64,000 nucleotides of DNA from Planctomycetota bacterium (GTDB lineage: Bacteria > Planctomycetota > Phycisphaerae > SM23-33). Of the stretch, positions 17,065 through 25,713 are shown one piece after another. The notes under the pieces were generated by a model. That model saw nothing but the letters and a program-made list of their open reading frames with translations. It made no database searches and was not told the DNA's origin. Every line of letters begins with the position of its first letter. Positions within the stretch are counted from its first letter, which is position 1. The position numbers and the translations under genes were made by a program. The stretch lies in the NCBI GenBank assembly GCA_022705325.1, contig JAKJER010000011.1, positions 86,534 to 150,533 on the forward strand, written 5' to 3'.

Positions 17065-19026
17065 TCATTTTCGCGGCTGCGGGGCTGGTGGGCTGTCAAG
17101 ACCGGAGGGGGCTGCGGCTTGGGCGGTGACCGTGTCGCGGGCGATCGTCTGGAGGAAGCGTGCCGTCTCCGCCGGCACGGCTTTAACCGCCCCGGGCGGC
17201 AGCTTGGTCGGGTCCTCTCCGGTCAGCGTGGCGTAGAAGACGCAGGCGGCCAGGTACGTGCCGGCCGGCGAGGGATGCGAGCCGTCGGCCGCGAACAGCT
17301 CCAGGTCCGCTCGCTGCTCGATCGCGGCCTTCCACGCCAGGCCTACCGGGGCGACGGCTGCGCCCAATTCGCGGGCGACTTCCGTATAGGTGCGGCTGAG
17401 CTTGTCGATCATGGGCGGGTCCTTCTTGCGGGCCCAGGTCATGTAGAAGACCGTCGTGGCGCCGACCTTGCGGATCTCGGCGTCGAGCTTGGGAGCGTAC
17501 TCCTTCGTGAGCTGCGGTCGCATCGCCGGCGTCAGCGACTGGTCTTGCAGCACGACGAAATCCCAGCCGCCCTTGCGGATCTTCTCGACGGCCTGGCCCT
17601 TGTTCCAGTGCCCCATCAGCGACTGCCCGCCCTCGACCTGCCTGTCGGTCTGGATGCGGAGCTTTCTTGGCCCGGCCGCCGCCAGGGTCGAGAGCATCCG
17701 CGGCAGGTCATTGACGTATGTGTAGCTGTTACCGATGAACAGGATCTGCATGGTGTCCTTCTCCCAGGCCGGCTGCGCGGCGCACCGGCGGTCTCGGAGG
17801 TAGAGCTCGATGGCCAGTCCCAGCTCTCGCCCGACGCGCCGGAGGTTATCGGTGGAGCATTCGCTCAGCGACCAGGGCGTCTCGAGCGTCATGGCGACCG
17901 TATGCCCGTCCGTCGCCTGGCGCATCCAGGAGGCGCCCATGAATCGCCACATCTTCGGATCGTACTTGGGCCCGCTCTCGCGCGTGCGGCCCTTGTAGGT
18001 CAGCGGGCCGACCATCTCCTGCCGCAGGCCGGCGAGGAACCGCTGGTAGTCGGCCCAGTTGGCGTCGCTGCACTGCTCGCGCGGGGGCAGGAAGAAGAAC
18101 GGCTCGCGGTCGTTCTTGCCGGGGTTGTGCAGGTCCAGGCAGACCTCCAGCCCGCCCTGGCGGATGAGCGAGAGGATCTCCTTCTGGGCGGCTGCCACGG
18201 AGGCGTAGAGCGGCTTGTCGCTCCAGTCGCGGTTGTGGTCGTGGGGGGGCTGGTTCTTGCCCCCGGCGCCGACGGCGACGTTGTCCACGTCCATCACCGG
18301 CACGACGGTGATGCACGTCCGGCGGCGGAGCGCCGCCGCCCGCTCGTCGTCGCCGGCCAGCCAGTGGACCAGCCCGGCGGCCACGTGGCTCGATCCGCAC
18401 TCCCAGGCGTGCTGACGGGCCTGGACCCACACGCCGAGCTTGCCCGGGGCCGGCTGGCCGAACCGCACCGCGGGCACGTCGCGCCCGCCGGGCGTGCGGC
18501 AGAGCACGAATGGCTGGGCGTCCTTGCAGCGGGCGGCGACCTGGCGGATGAACTCCGCCGCCGTCGTGCCGGTGAACGGCTCGGCCCAGGCAAAGTGGGC
18601 CTCGCCCGCCTCCACCTCGACGGTGTAGGTCATGCTTCCCTTGCCCGCCTTGCCGTCGGCGGTCTGCCGCCAGGTGCGTCCGTCGCGGCTCCAGGCGGCC
18701 CGCGCGGGCAGGGCCCAACTCGGGTCGAACGGCTTGCCGGCGTGGTCCTTCAGGCCCGAGGCGTCGATCACGATCGTCAGCGTCCGCGCGCGGTCGATGC
18801 CCGTGAGCTTGAACGACCACCAGCAGGGCCAGCCGAGCTTCGGGTCGCCGCCCGGCTGGACGCGGACCACGCCCGCATCCTGGTCGATGGAAAGGACCTT
18901 GGCCGAGCCGCCCTCGAAGTCGTTGTGGACCGCCAGCGCGGGGCGCGACGCAGCCGGCGGGTCGGCGGCGGGAGAAAGGGCAGCGAAGGACGCAACGCAC
19001 AGAACGACCGCAAACAGACTGCGCAT
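17065..19026 (-). CDS. Exported M14 carboxypeptidase-like/SGNH hydrolase fusion
   Basis: A 653-aa exported protein with two catalytic modules. Signal peptide: MRSLFAVVLCVASFAALSPA. Residues ~30-180 form a beta-sandwich like that preceding cytosolic-carboxypeptidase-type M14 domains. Residues ~185-415 are the zinc carboxypeptidase domain: His206 and Glu209 in QHAWECGSS, His300 in CLDLHNP and the catalytic-type Glu382 in LETPW. Residues ~425-640 are an SGNH/GDSL hydrolase with the nucleophile Ser434 in IGNSYTY and the Asp581/His584 pair in DGSHPS. ATG 19026 follows GGAGAG. The fusion suggests combined cleavage of a peptide and an ester on a glycan or cell-wall polymer; the substrate is unknown. 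Confidence 0.75.
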   Translation of the reverse strand: MRSLFAVVLCVASFAALSPAADPPAASRPALAVHNDFEGGSAKVLSIDQDAGVVRVQPGGDPKLGWPCWWSFKLTGIDRARTLTIVIDASGLKDHAGKPFDPSWALPARAAWSRDGRTWRQTADGKAGKGSMTYTVEVEAGEAHFAWAEPFTGTTAAEFIRQVAARCKDAQPFVLCRTPGGRDVPAVRFGQPAPGKLGVWVQARQHAWECGSSHVAAGLVHWLAGDDERAAALRRRTCITVVPVMDVDNVAVGAGGKNQPPHDHNRDWSDKPLYASVAAAQKEILSLIRQGGLEVCLDLHNPGKNDREPFFFLPPREQCSDANWADYQRFLAGLRQEMVGPLTYKGRTRESGPKYDPKMWRFMGASWMRQATDGHTVAMTLETPWSLSECSTDNLRRVGRELGLAIELYLRDRRCAAQPAWEKDTMQILFIGNSYTYVNDLPRMLSTLAAAGPRKLRIQTDRQVEGGQSLMGHWNKGQAVEKIRKGGWDFVVLQDQSLTPAMRPQLTKEYAPKLDAEIRKVGATTVFYMTWARKKDPPMIDKLSRTYTEVARELGAAVAPVGLAWKAAIEQRADLELFAADGSHPSPAGTYLAACVFYATLTGEDPTKLPPGAVKAVPAETARFLQTIARDTVTAQAAAPSGLDSPPAPQPRK

Positions 19027-19236
19027 GATAGCTCTCCAGAGTTCTTCCCCATGATGCGGGCGGGCACGAACAAAAGCAAGCCGCGTTAGCCGCGAATCGT
19101 CTGGATCCACTCCGGCAGGCCGGTAACAAGAAGAGCGTCGGTCCGGATCGGCGGCGATCCTGCGTTTTCGGAATTCATTCCGAAACTGCAAGGAACAGGC
19201 TTAACGGCTCTTGCTGCAATCCCTTGGCGTCTTGCG

Positions 19237-19905
19237 CTATTGCCAGAACCGGAAGTGTCGAAAGCCCGCGACGAACAGGTGAGGCGGGATATGCAGGGCC
19301 TCGAGGATGCGGAAGATCACGTCCCAGAACCGCCCGGCCGCCTCCGCCGACTGCATCAACACCACGATGAGGATGAAGAAAGGCCAGTGCCCAAGGCGGA
19401 GGATGCGGTAGTGCAGTTCAACCGGCAGGAACGGCGCGATGATGCCGAACCCGTCCAGCGGCGGGATGGGCAGGAGGTTGAACAGCACCGCCGTCGCCTG
19501 GAGCCCGGCCAGGAACGCCAGCAGGCAGGCGACGAGGCTCTTGTCGCTGGGGGGAATCAGCTTCAGGGCGAACGGGGCGGCCAGGGCCAGCAGGAGCACG
19601 GCGCTGCCGAGCGGGCCGGCCAGCGAAACCGCGCTGCGCCACCGGGGGCTGCGCAGGGCGCGGTCGTCGATGTACACCGCGCCGCCCGGCAGGCCGATCC
19701 CGCCCAGCACCAGGAACACCACCGGCAGCAGCAGGCTGAACAGCGGGTCGGTGTACCGCAATGGGTTGAGCGTGAGATAGCCCCGCTGCGCCACCCCGTG
19801 GTCGCCGCCCCAGTACGCCACGGCCGCGTGTGCGAACTCGTGCACGCACACGGAGAACACCCAAACGATCAGGACGATCACGAAGAAGGCGAGCGAGGGC
19901 TCCAT
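19237..19905 (-). CDS. M50-family membrane metalloprotease
   Basis: A 222-aa integral membrane protein of the site-2-protease family. The zinc-binding HEFAH sits in the first membrane segment (VWVFSVCVHEFAHAAVAYW), and the second metal motif appears as NLLPIPPLDGF. Four or more hydrophobic segments cover most of the sequence. There is no PDZ domain, so it belongs to the compact M50B group. ATG 19905 lies 3 nt after the stop of the SorC-like regulator gene, so the two are almost certainly co-transcribed. The substrate is unknown; a role in regulated intramembrane cleavage is possible. Confidence 0.85.
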   Translation of the reverse strand: MEPSLAFFVIVLIVWVFSVCVHEFAHAAVAYWGGDHGVAQRGYLTLNPLRYTDPLFSLLLPVVFLVLGGIGLPGGAVYIDDRALRSPRWRSAVSLAGPLGSAVLLLALAAPFALKLIPPSDKSLVACLLAFLAGLQATAVLFNLLPIPPLDGFGIIAPFLPVELHYRILRLGHWPFFILIVVLMQSAEAAGRFWDVIFRILEALHIPPHLFVAGFRHFRFWQ

Positions 19906-19907
19906 GC

Positions 19908-21032
19908 TTACTCCGTCTTGAACAGGCCTCGGGCCGTCCGGCTGTCGAGCACCAGGTGGGTGATCAGGTGCGGCTGCATGGTGGTGACGGCCTCCAGGGT
20001 GCGGGTCTTGGGCTGATTGCAGCCCATGCACGGGCCCAGCACCAGCAGCACGTGCTTGCCCTGCTGGATGAACTTGGGCAAGTCGGTCAGTTCCAGCAGG
20101 GTCATGGCCCGGATCTCGGTCTCGTCGGAGATGGGCCCGTCGGCGCTGATGGGTCGCCAGAGCATGTCGCCGATGCACCCGGCCCGCTGGAGCGTGGCGA
20201 AGGACTTCTCCGAGCGGCTCATGTACTTGCGGAGCATGCTGTGCGGGTCGCTCCAGCAGCTTCCGGAGGTGACGATGATGTCCAGGTCCATGCTGCTGGC
20301 GTAGGTCTCCCGGATGCCGTCGAGGTCCTGCAACTCGGCGAACTGGCGGGTGTGGACGACGGCCGGGGCGTGCAGCCCGACGAACCCCGTGTGGATCTGA
20401 ATGGCCGGGTCGCTCACGAAATAGGTAAAGAACGCGTTGGGATCGGTGGTGGGGTCCTGCACGTCGAAGCCGGCCACCAGCGCGTGGAAGACGACGGCCT
20501 TGGGCAGGTTGTCGGTAGTCTGGCCCAGGATGCGGGCAAAGGCCTGGGCGGTCATGCGCATGGCGTGCCCGCCGGCGAAACCGATGTGCACCACGTCCTT
20601 GGAATAGGGGGGCAGGTGGTGACGCTGGACGAGTTCCATGAGCATCTCGGCCCCGTGCATGGCCACGTCCTCGAAGACGGACGTGTGGACGACGTCGACG
20701 TCCTGCAACCAGGCCGAGCACTGGCGCTTGATCCGTTCGCGGAGGGCGTACTCGTGGGGCGCGACAAATCGCAGCCACCCGCGGGCCGCGGCGTGGGCCA
20801 CGAGCTGATAAGGCTCCTCGCGGGGCATGTCGATCTTGTGGCGATCGTGCATGATCTCCTTGATCTCGGGAGCGGTGTGGCCCTGGCAGAAGTACTTGCA
20901 GACCAGCGCGAGGATCTCCATGAAGTCCATGCCGCCCCTCATCTCCTTGAGGCGACGACGCCGGTAGGGGCTGGCGGTGGCCTGAGCGTACTTCTGCTGG
21001 ATGTCGGCGGACCTTCTCATGCGTCGAGCCAT
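19908..21032 (-). CDS. SorC-like sugar-binding transcriptional regulator
   Basis: A 374-aa cytosolic regulator. Residues ~30-95 form a winged-helix-like DNA-binding region (VCKYFCQGHTAPEIKEIM). The C-terminal ~270 residues match the sugar-binding domain of SorC/DeoR-type regulators: VVHIGFAGGHAMRMTAQAF, LDIIVTSGSCWSD and the late ADGPISDE motif. It lacks the usual short length (~320 aa) by having extra internal segments. ATG 21032 has CAGGAG upstream; in-frame codons further up are unsupported. A strong AT-rich promoter and a 26-bp palindrome lie ~150-210 nt before the start and probably mediate autoregulation. It is co-transcribed with the M50 protease. Confidence 0.75.
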   Translation of the reverse strand: MARRMRRSADIQQKYAQATASPYRRRRLKEMRGGMDFMEILALVCKYFCQGHTAPEIKEIMHDRHKIDMPREEPYQLVAHAAARGWLRFVAPHEYALRERIKRQCSAWLQDVDVVHTSVFEDVAMHGAEMLMELVQRHHLPPYSKDVVHIGFAGGHAMRMTAQAFARILGQTTDNLPKAVVFHALVAGFDVQDPTTDPNAFFTYFVSDPAIQIHTGFVGLHAPAVVHTRQFAELQDLDGIRETYASSMDLDIIVTSGSCWSDPHSMLRKYMSRSEKSFATLQRAGCIGDMLWRPISADGPISDETEIRAMTLLELTDLPKFIQQGKHVLLVLGPCMGCNQPKTRTLEAVTTMQPHLITHLVLDSRTARGLFKTE

Positions 21033-21191
21033 AACGCGCTCCTGGCGGACGTGCCGCCTTGCTCTATCGCCGGCCGGGCGCGGCGCATCAGAATCTCCAG
21101 CCTCCGGCGATATTGTCGGCTCCAACAGGTCTGAATCCGCTTACCTGTGGAAACCGGGTCATAAGCCGCTACAGTAAATGCAATGTGATAG

Positions 21192-21197
21192 ATTATA
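21192..21197 (-). promoter_or_regulatory. -10 box TATAAT of the SorC-like/M50 operon
   Basis: A consensus TATAAT on the minus strand in the only notably AT-rich stretch of the region. The -35 is weak and overlaps the TGTCA repeats, as expected for an activated or repressed promoter. The leader would be ~150 nt. Confidence 0.5.
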
Positions 21198-21216
21198 TCA
21201 TGCAGTATGTGACAGT

Positions 21217-21242
21217 TTGACAGTATTGTACAAAACTGTCAA
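21217..21242. promoter_or_regulatory. 26-bp palindromic operator
   Basis: TTGACAGT-A-TTGTACAA-A-ACTGTCAA is symmetric at 24 of 26 positions. A further direct half-site, TGACAGTT, abuts its left end. It lies just upstream of the TATAAT of the SorC-like regulator and is the obvious binding site for that protein. Confidence 0.65.
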
Positions 21243-21445
21243 GAAATCGGCCAGTCGTCAAGGCGAAAGAGATGGCTCGTCTGCACGGGTCAGGTATACT
21301 TTGATAGGCGAGTTGACGCGAGTGATCGAGGCGTCGGCTCCCGTCTGGCTCAAAGTGTGAGAAGCGGCTGGTTGATTCGTCCGGGCGCCTTCTGGTTGGC
21401 CGTCCGGCAGGAGTTTAACCGACCGGTCGATTGGAGTCGCCTTTT

Positions 21446-21976
21446 ATGACGGATCAAGAGGCAAGGATCTTCCTGGAGGGGGAGCATCTTCAGATGCTCC
21501 AGTTGGTATCCCAGAATCCACTGTTGGAGTTGATCACTCCTCAGCGCTTCCCCAGCCGGGAGTTCCTGGTCAGCATGCTGGCCCAGGGCCTGGCCCGGCG
21601 CGACGGGAAGATCGTCCCCGCCTACGGTCTCAACATCCGCATCCGTCTGAACGACGACTACCTCACCCGGGCCGACAGTCACGAGGTACTCGAATACCTC
21701 GGGCCCCACGAGGAACCCTGGCATCCCAACTTCCACGGGTCGCGAATCTACCTGCCCATCCGCGCCGGTCAAAGCGTCGTGGACCTGGTGCGGGGGTGTT
21801 TCAATCTCTGGGCCTGGCATCAGTACAGCGACCAGGACGACAACCTCAACACCGAAGTGGTGGAATGGGCCAGGCAGCAGCCCACAGCGGCCTTCCCCGT
21901 CGACTCTCGCACCCTCATCTGGCCGCCGCTGCCGTGTTGCGACTGCGAGGTCGAGGAGTGCTCCTGCGACGCCTGA
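21446..21976 (+). CDS. Possible E2/UBC-fold protein with Cys-rich tail
   Basis: A 176-aa protein, no confident family. Residues ~55-145 follow the layout of a ubiquitin-conjugating (E2/RWD-like) fold: a beta-meander, then the HPN motif (residues 93-95 in EPWHPNFHGSRIYLP) and a late helix with NLNTEVVEWAR, reminiscent of the N-x-EA segment of E2 proteins. The position where E2 enzymes carry the active-site Cys is Tyr102 or nearby, so it would be non-catalytic. The C-terminus PCCDCEVEECSCDA has five Cys and may bind metal. ATG 21446 has GGAG at a workable distance. Context gives no E1 or ubiquitin-like partner. Confidence 0.45.
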   Translation: MTDQEARIFLEGEHLQMLQLVSQNPLLELITPQRFPSREFLVSMLAQGLARRDGKIVPAYGLNIRIRLNDDYLTRADSHEVLEYLGPHEEPWHPNFHGSRIYLPIRAGQSVVDLVRGCFNLWAWHQYSDQDDNLNTEVVEWARQQPTAAFPVDSRTLIWPPLPCCDCEVEECSCDA

Positions 21977-21992
21977 TTACTTGGCAGGGAAT

Positions 21993-22040
21993 TTGATTGG
22001 GCTCCACTGAGCGGCAGGACACGGGGAGGGTGGGGGGTTC
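21993..22040. repeat. 48-bp direct repeat, left copy
   Basis: Starts TTGATTGGGCTCCACTGAGC and ends in a G-rich stretch followed by TTC. It matches the copy at 25498-25545 at 44 of 48 positions. The two copies flank the HzsA-related gene in the same orientation. Confidence 0.7.
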
Positions 22041-22117
22041 CCGTTGGTCATTGAGTCGTTTCCTTGAACATGGACAATTGGAAGTTCCTCTGTTGATACT
22101 TCTCTTCTTCTTTCGGG

Positions 22118-25108
22118 CTATGGCGTTTCACTCATGACCGTGAACCCGGGCATATCCGCCCGCGGGCGTTTGCCCAGCAGGTCGTGGATCGGCTGGAACG
22201 TCCGGAGGATCTTCTGGTAGTCCGGGTCCTCCGTGTTGGCGAACACCGCCCGCCCGCACTGCTGGGTCCCGCCGGCCTGCTTGGCCAGCGGAGCCAGCAG
22301 GAAAGCGTTGTGCTGCGGGTTGGTGATGCGGGTGTAGAACGTCCTCGGGATGCCGCCCTTGTGGCACTCGCCGCATCGCCGGGCGGAGACGTCCTGGAGC
22401 ACCGCATCCAGTTCCGCCGGCATCATCCGCCGGCTGCCCAGTGCCGCCTTGTGATTGGACGAGCTGGTACCGTAGTACGGGATGTTCAGGTCCATCCACA
22501 GGTAGACGCGGCGGCGGTCCTCACCGGGAACGTTCGCCCGCGGCTTGCCGTCGGCATCCTTGTGGTCGCCGGCGACGATGCGGGCGAGTTTGGAGGCCGG
22601 GCTGCCCCATCGCCGCGGGGCGATCTCCAGGATGTTCATCTCCGAGCCGTTGATCGTCCAGATCCACTCCACCCACGGACTTTGTCCGCGGGCCTTGTCG
22701 TAGGGCGTGCCGGAGGGGCTGCCGTTGTGCCTCCAGCGGTCCTGGGCCTGCGTGCCGGTGCGACAGAGCACGTCGTACGAGACGCAGAAGAAGTCGGTCA
22801 TGTCGCCGCTGAGGTCCACGCCCTTGGGATGCGTCCGCTCGTTGTGGCACTTGACGCAGTGGCGGTCCAGCACGTCCTGCACGACCTCCTGGTAGCTGAA
22901 CCCCTTGACGCCCCAGGCCGGCGGGCGCAGCTCCTGCGGCATGACCGGCTGGTGCCGGAACGACGTCGTCCCGGGCAGCACCATGTTGCGGTCGGCGTGG
23001 CAGCCGACGCACACCTGCACCTCGTCGGGCATCAGGTGCGTGAAGGTCCGCATCCGCTGCACCGCCCGCCCCTCGCCGTCCAAGGCCAGGAAATAGATCG
23101 GCACCTCCGAGGGCACGCGGAAGGCCGCGCTGCCGTCCGGCGCGACGTCGGCGAAGCCCCACACCTTCTTCGGCGCGTACGTCGCCCCGCACGAGACCAG
23201 CGGGAACTGGAAGCCGAAGCACGGCACGGCCCGGTTGCCCGGGCCGTCCGGGCGCTTGTTCACGAACGGCGAATGTGTGCTCTTCTCCACCTCCTGGACG
23301 ACGGCGATCTGCTTGATCTCGCCGCGCTTCACCGTCGGCCCAAGACCCATGTACACGTCGCGGAGGATCACGCTGGCCCACCCGCCCGAGACGCTGCCGT
23401 CCGGCGGCAGGCGGGCCTCGTGAGGCGCCAGCGGCGGCGGCGGGTCCTGCGCGCGGATCGGCTGGGGAGAGTAGAAGCCGTACCCCTCCTGCGGATGCAG
23501 CAGGCTGGCCGCGTTGGCGTCGAAGTCGCGGATCTGCACCGTCCCGCCCTTGGAGACCAGGAACGTCTGAGCGTCGATGCAGAAGGGCTTCTCGTACTGC
23601 CCGCGGACGCCAGTGTCGAGCATGCCGTTGCCGTACGGCCCGCCGCCCACGCGGTGGGAGTAGATGTTCACCTCCGGCGTGAGGTTGCGCACGGCCTGCG
23701 GCGAGTTGGCCCCCTTGGACGGGTCGATCGCCACGATCGCCCCCCGGCAGGGACCGTTGTGATTGGTCGCGGTGCAGATCACGCTGTTGGCCGTGCCCGG
23801 GATCGGCTGGGCGTCCATGAACGTCCCCGGCGAGAGCACGCGGTTGCCGTAATACCCCGCCAGGCCCGTCCCGTTGGGGTTGATCGCCCACAGGCTCTGG
23901 ATCGGGCAGGCCGGGCGGTCCACGTATTCCCACCGCGTGTACACGATCCGCCCGTCATTCAGCACCGAGGGCGTGAAGTCCATCAGGTAGTTGGCCGACA
24001 GCCGCACCTGCCGCGAGCCGTCACGCTCCATCCGGTATAGCACCGGCGAGGTCGTGACCCAGCAGTACGCGTAGGCCGGCTTGCGGTCGGAGATGAACGC
24101 GACCCCGCCGTCAGGCAGCCAGCACGGGTCCAGGTTGTTCTGCCGCCCGTGCGTGAGCTGGGTCAGGCCCGTGCCGTCGATGTTGATCCGGAAGATCTGG
24201 TAGTTCCACGTCTCGTCCTCATAGCGCGAGATGTCCTCGATGTGGCCCATCGGGTTGGACGCCTCGTGCCCGCCGCTCCGCATGGCGAAGACCACCTCCC
24301 GCCCGTCGTACGACAGGTCGGCCGTCGTGATCATCCCCTTGCCCGCGTCGAAGATGCACTTCAGCTCCCCGCCGTCGGCCCCCGGCCGGTACACGTACAG
24401 CCCGCCGCCCGGGCGCCAGCCCTCCACGTGGTAGACGTACACGTGGGAAATGTCCAGCGGGCGGCGCTTGACCAGCAGCATCTCGCGAAAGCCGAACTTG
24501 CCCTCGATCAGATTGTTGCGAAGGGCCATCGCCGCCGGCGTCTTCTCCTCCTGCGGGATCAGCAGCCCCGCCATCTGCGCCGCGCTCAACGGCGACGGAA
24601 ACACCGCGATCTCGGCCGCCCCGGGGTTCGGCGAGTCCGGCCAGGACGACAGAAACTCGATCCGAAGCCGCGTCACCTGCCGCGACGGCAAATCAATCCG
24701 CTGCGGGCCGCGACGCCGCTCCAGCCGGCCGGTCGCGATCGGCTTGTCCTGTCCGTCCGCATAGATCGCGTAGTCCTTGAAGCTCTCCAGCAGCGGACTG
24801 GTCGTGCGGGCAAAGTAGACGATCTGCGCCGCCTGCACCGGCTTGTCCCACCGCAATTCGAACCAGCCGTCCTGCGTGCCCTTGACCGCCCAGTCGCCGC
24901 TGGGGCTCTGGTACTCCGCAGGCAACGCGCCGCTGGCGGCCTGCTGGGGCGTGTACTGCTCGTCGAAGTGGCTGCTGGCCGACACCTTCGCCCGGGGGGC
25001 CAGGTTCTCCGGCATCGCGCCCGCGGGCTCAGCCGCCCGCGCCCCGGCCGACAGCACCAGCACCAGGCTCACCCACAACCAAAGCCATCGCATCCGAGAC
25101 ATGTGCAT
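22118..25108 (-). CDS. HzsA-related multihaem protein with discoidin-like domain
   Basis: A 996-aa exported protein. After the signal peptide (start MHMSRMRWLWLWVSLVLVLSAG), residues ~45-150 form an F5/8C (discoidin)-like domain. They are followed by a TolB-like propeller (~190-560) with DLSYDGREVVFAM and YSHRVGGGPYGN motifs. The C-terminal third has three haem-binding motifs, CVGCH, CVKCH and CGECH, spaced as in HzsA-related proteins of planctomycetes. ATG 25108 has AAGGAG upstream. The frame continues upstream through a decayed gene and should not be annotated as part of this protein. It is a likely periplasmic redox protein. It resembles the 4081-7863 product but carries no SUMF1 domain. 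Confidence 0.8.
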   Translation of the reverse strand: MHMSRMRWLWLWVSLVLVLSAGARAAEPAGAMPENLAPRAKVSASSHFDEQYTPQQAASGALPAEYQSPSGDWAVKGTQDGWFELRWDKPVQAAQIVYFARTTSPLLESFKDYAIYADGQDKPIATGRLERRRGPQRIDLPSRQVTRLRIEFLSSWPDSPNPGAAEIAVFPSPLSAAQMAGLLIPQEEKTPAAMALRNNLIEGKFGFREMLLVKRRPLDISHVYVYHVEGWRPGGGLYVYRPGADGGELKCIFDAGKGMITTADLSYDGREVVFAMRSGGHEASNPMGHIEDISRYEDETWNYQIFRINIDGTGLTQLTHGRQNNLDPCWLPDGGVAFISDRKPAYAYCWVTTSPVLYRMERDGSRQVRLSANYLMDFTPSVLNDGRIVYTRWEYVDRPACPIQSLWAINPNGTGLAGYYGNRVLSPGTFMDAQPIPGTANSVICTATNHNGPCRGAIVAIDPSKGANSPQAVRNLTPEVNIYSHRVGGGPYGNGMLDTGVRGQYEKPFCIDAQTFLVSKGGTVQIRDFDANAASLLHPQEGYGFYSPQPIRAQDPPPPLAPHEARLPPDGSVSGGWASVILRDVYMGLGPTVKRGEIKQIAVVQEVEKSTHSPFVNKRPDGPGNRAVPCFGFQFPLVSCGATYAPKKVWGFADVAPDGSAAFRVPSEVPIYFLALDGEGRAVQRMRTFTHLMPDEVQVCVGCHADRNMVLPGTTSFRHQPVMPQELRPPAWGVKGFSYQEVVQDVLDRHCVKCHNERTHPKGVDLSGDMTDFFCVSYDVLCRTGTQAQDRWRHNGSPSGTPYDKARGQSPWVEWIWTINGSEMNILEIAPRRWGSPASKLARIVAGDHKDADGKPRANVPGEDRRRVYLWMDLNIPYYGTSSSNHKAALGSRRMMPAELDAVLQDVSARRCGECHKGGIPRTFYTRITNPQHNAFLLAPLAKQAGGTQQCGRAVFANTEDPDYQKILRTFQPIHDLLGKRPRADMPGFTVMSETP

Positions 25109-25199
25109 TGCGATCTCCTTGCGGGTCGTCCGCGTCGGCCCGATCGGCCGCCTGCATACAAGATAGGTTGGCAATGGCCTCCATGGCAAGCAACGAATC

Positions 25200-25444
25200 A
25201 CCACCGCTCGCCTCGCCTGTCTCTGGGCCGCCTGAGCCTTTGCCTCCGCTGCCCAGCCCCAAGTGACAATGACCTGCGTGTAGCTGCCCTTGACGAAGCC
25301 GTACTGCTTGAGAGTCTGGATGACCCCGGCGGCAGAGAACTTCCGGTCTCTGAACCGACATTTCCCATAAGACTGCACGCTGCCGACCGCCGCCAGACGC
25401 TCTAATGGGGTTTCTACTCCGTCGCGTACATAGCCGAGGCTGGT
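25200..25444 (-). pseudogene. Decayed fragment, possibly nuclease-like
   Basis: A coherent ~80-residue protein fragment with no start codon of its own, containing VETPLERLAAVGSVQSYGK and QYGFVKGSYTQVIVTWGW. It is bounded by a TGA at its 5' side and dissolves into the HzsA-related gene's leader on the other side. The pattern recalls the C-terminal part of PD-(D/E)xK-type restriction-like proteins, but this is a weak resemblance. It lies inside the interval bounded by the 48-bp repeats. Confidence 0.35.
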
Positions 25445-25497
25445 TCATTCATTCAAGATCCGCCAGGCCTTCCCCGGTGTTGGGCCATGAGCCAAAC

Positions 25498-25545
25498 TTG
25501 ATTCGGCTCCACTGAGCGGCAGGACCCGGGGGGGGCGGGGGGTTC
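25498..25545. repeat. 48-bp direct repeat, right copy
   Basis: Starts TTGATTCGGCTCCACTGAGC. It is 44/48 identical to the copy at 21993-22040, with the same orientation and the same G-rich tail. It lies ~170 bp from the 3' end of the sulfatase gene. Confidence 0.7.
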
Positions 25546-25713
25546 GGGGGAAGGGGGGACATTTCGGCTCACCTTGACTCTTCTGGATGTCCTCGGCCGC
25601 CCGGTCGACGGTGACGGGTTCCGCCTGTCACACGCCGGAGACCGCATGCCCCAAGCGCCACCGGCGTCACGTGCGGAGTTGGGCTGGATCTCTGGCCAGG
25701 CAGGCGGCTTCCG

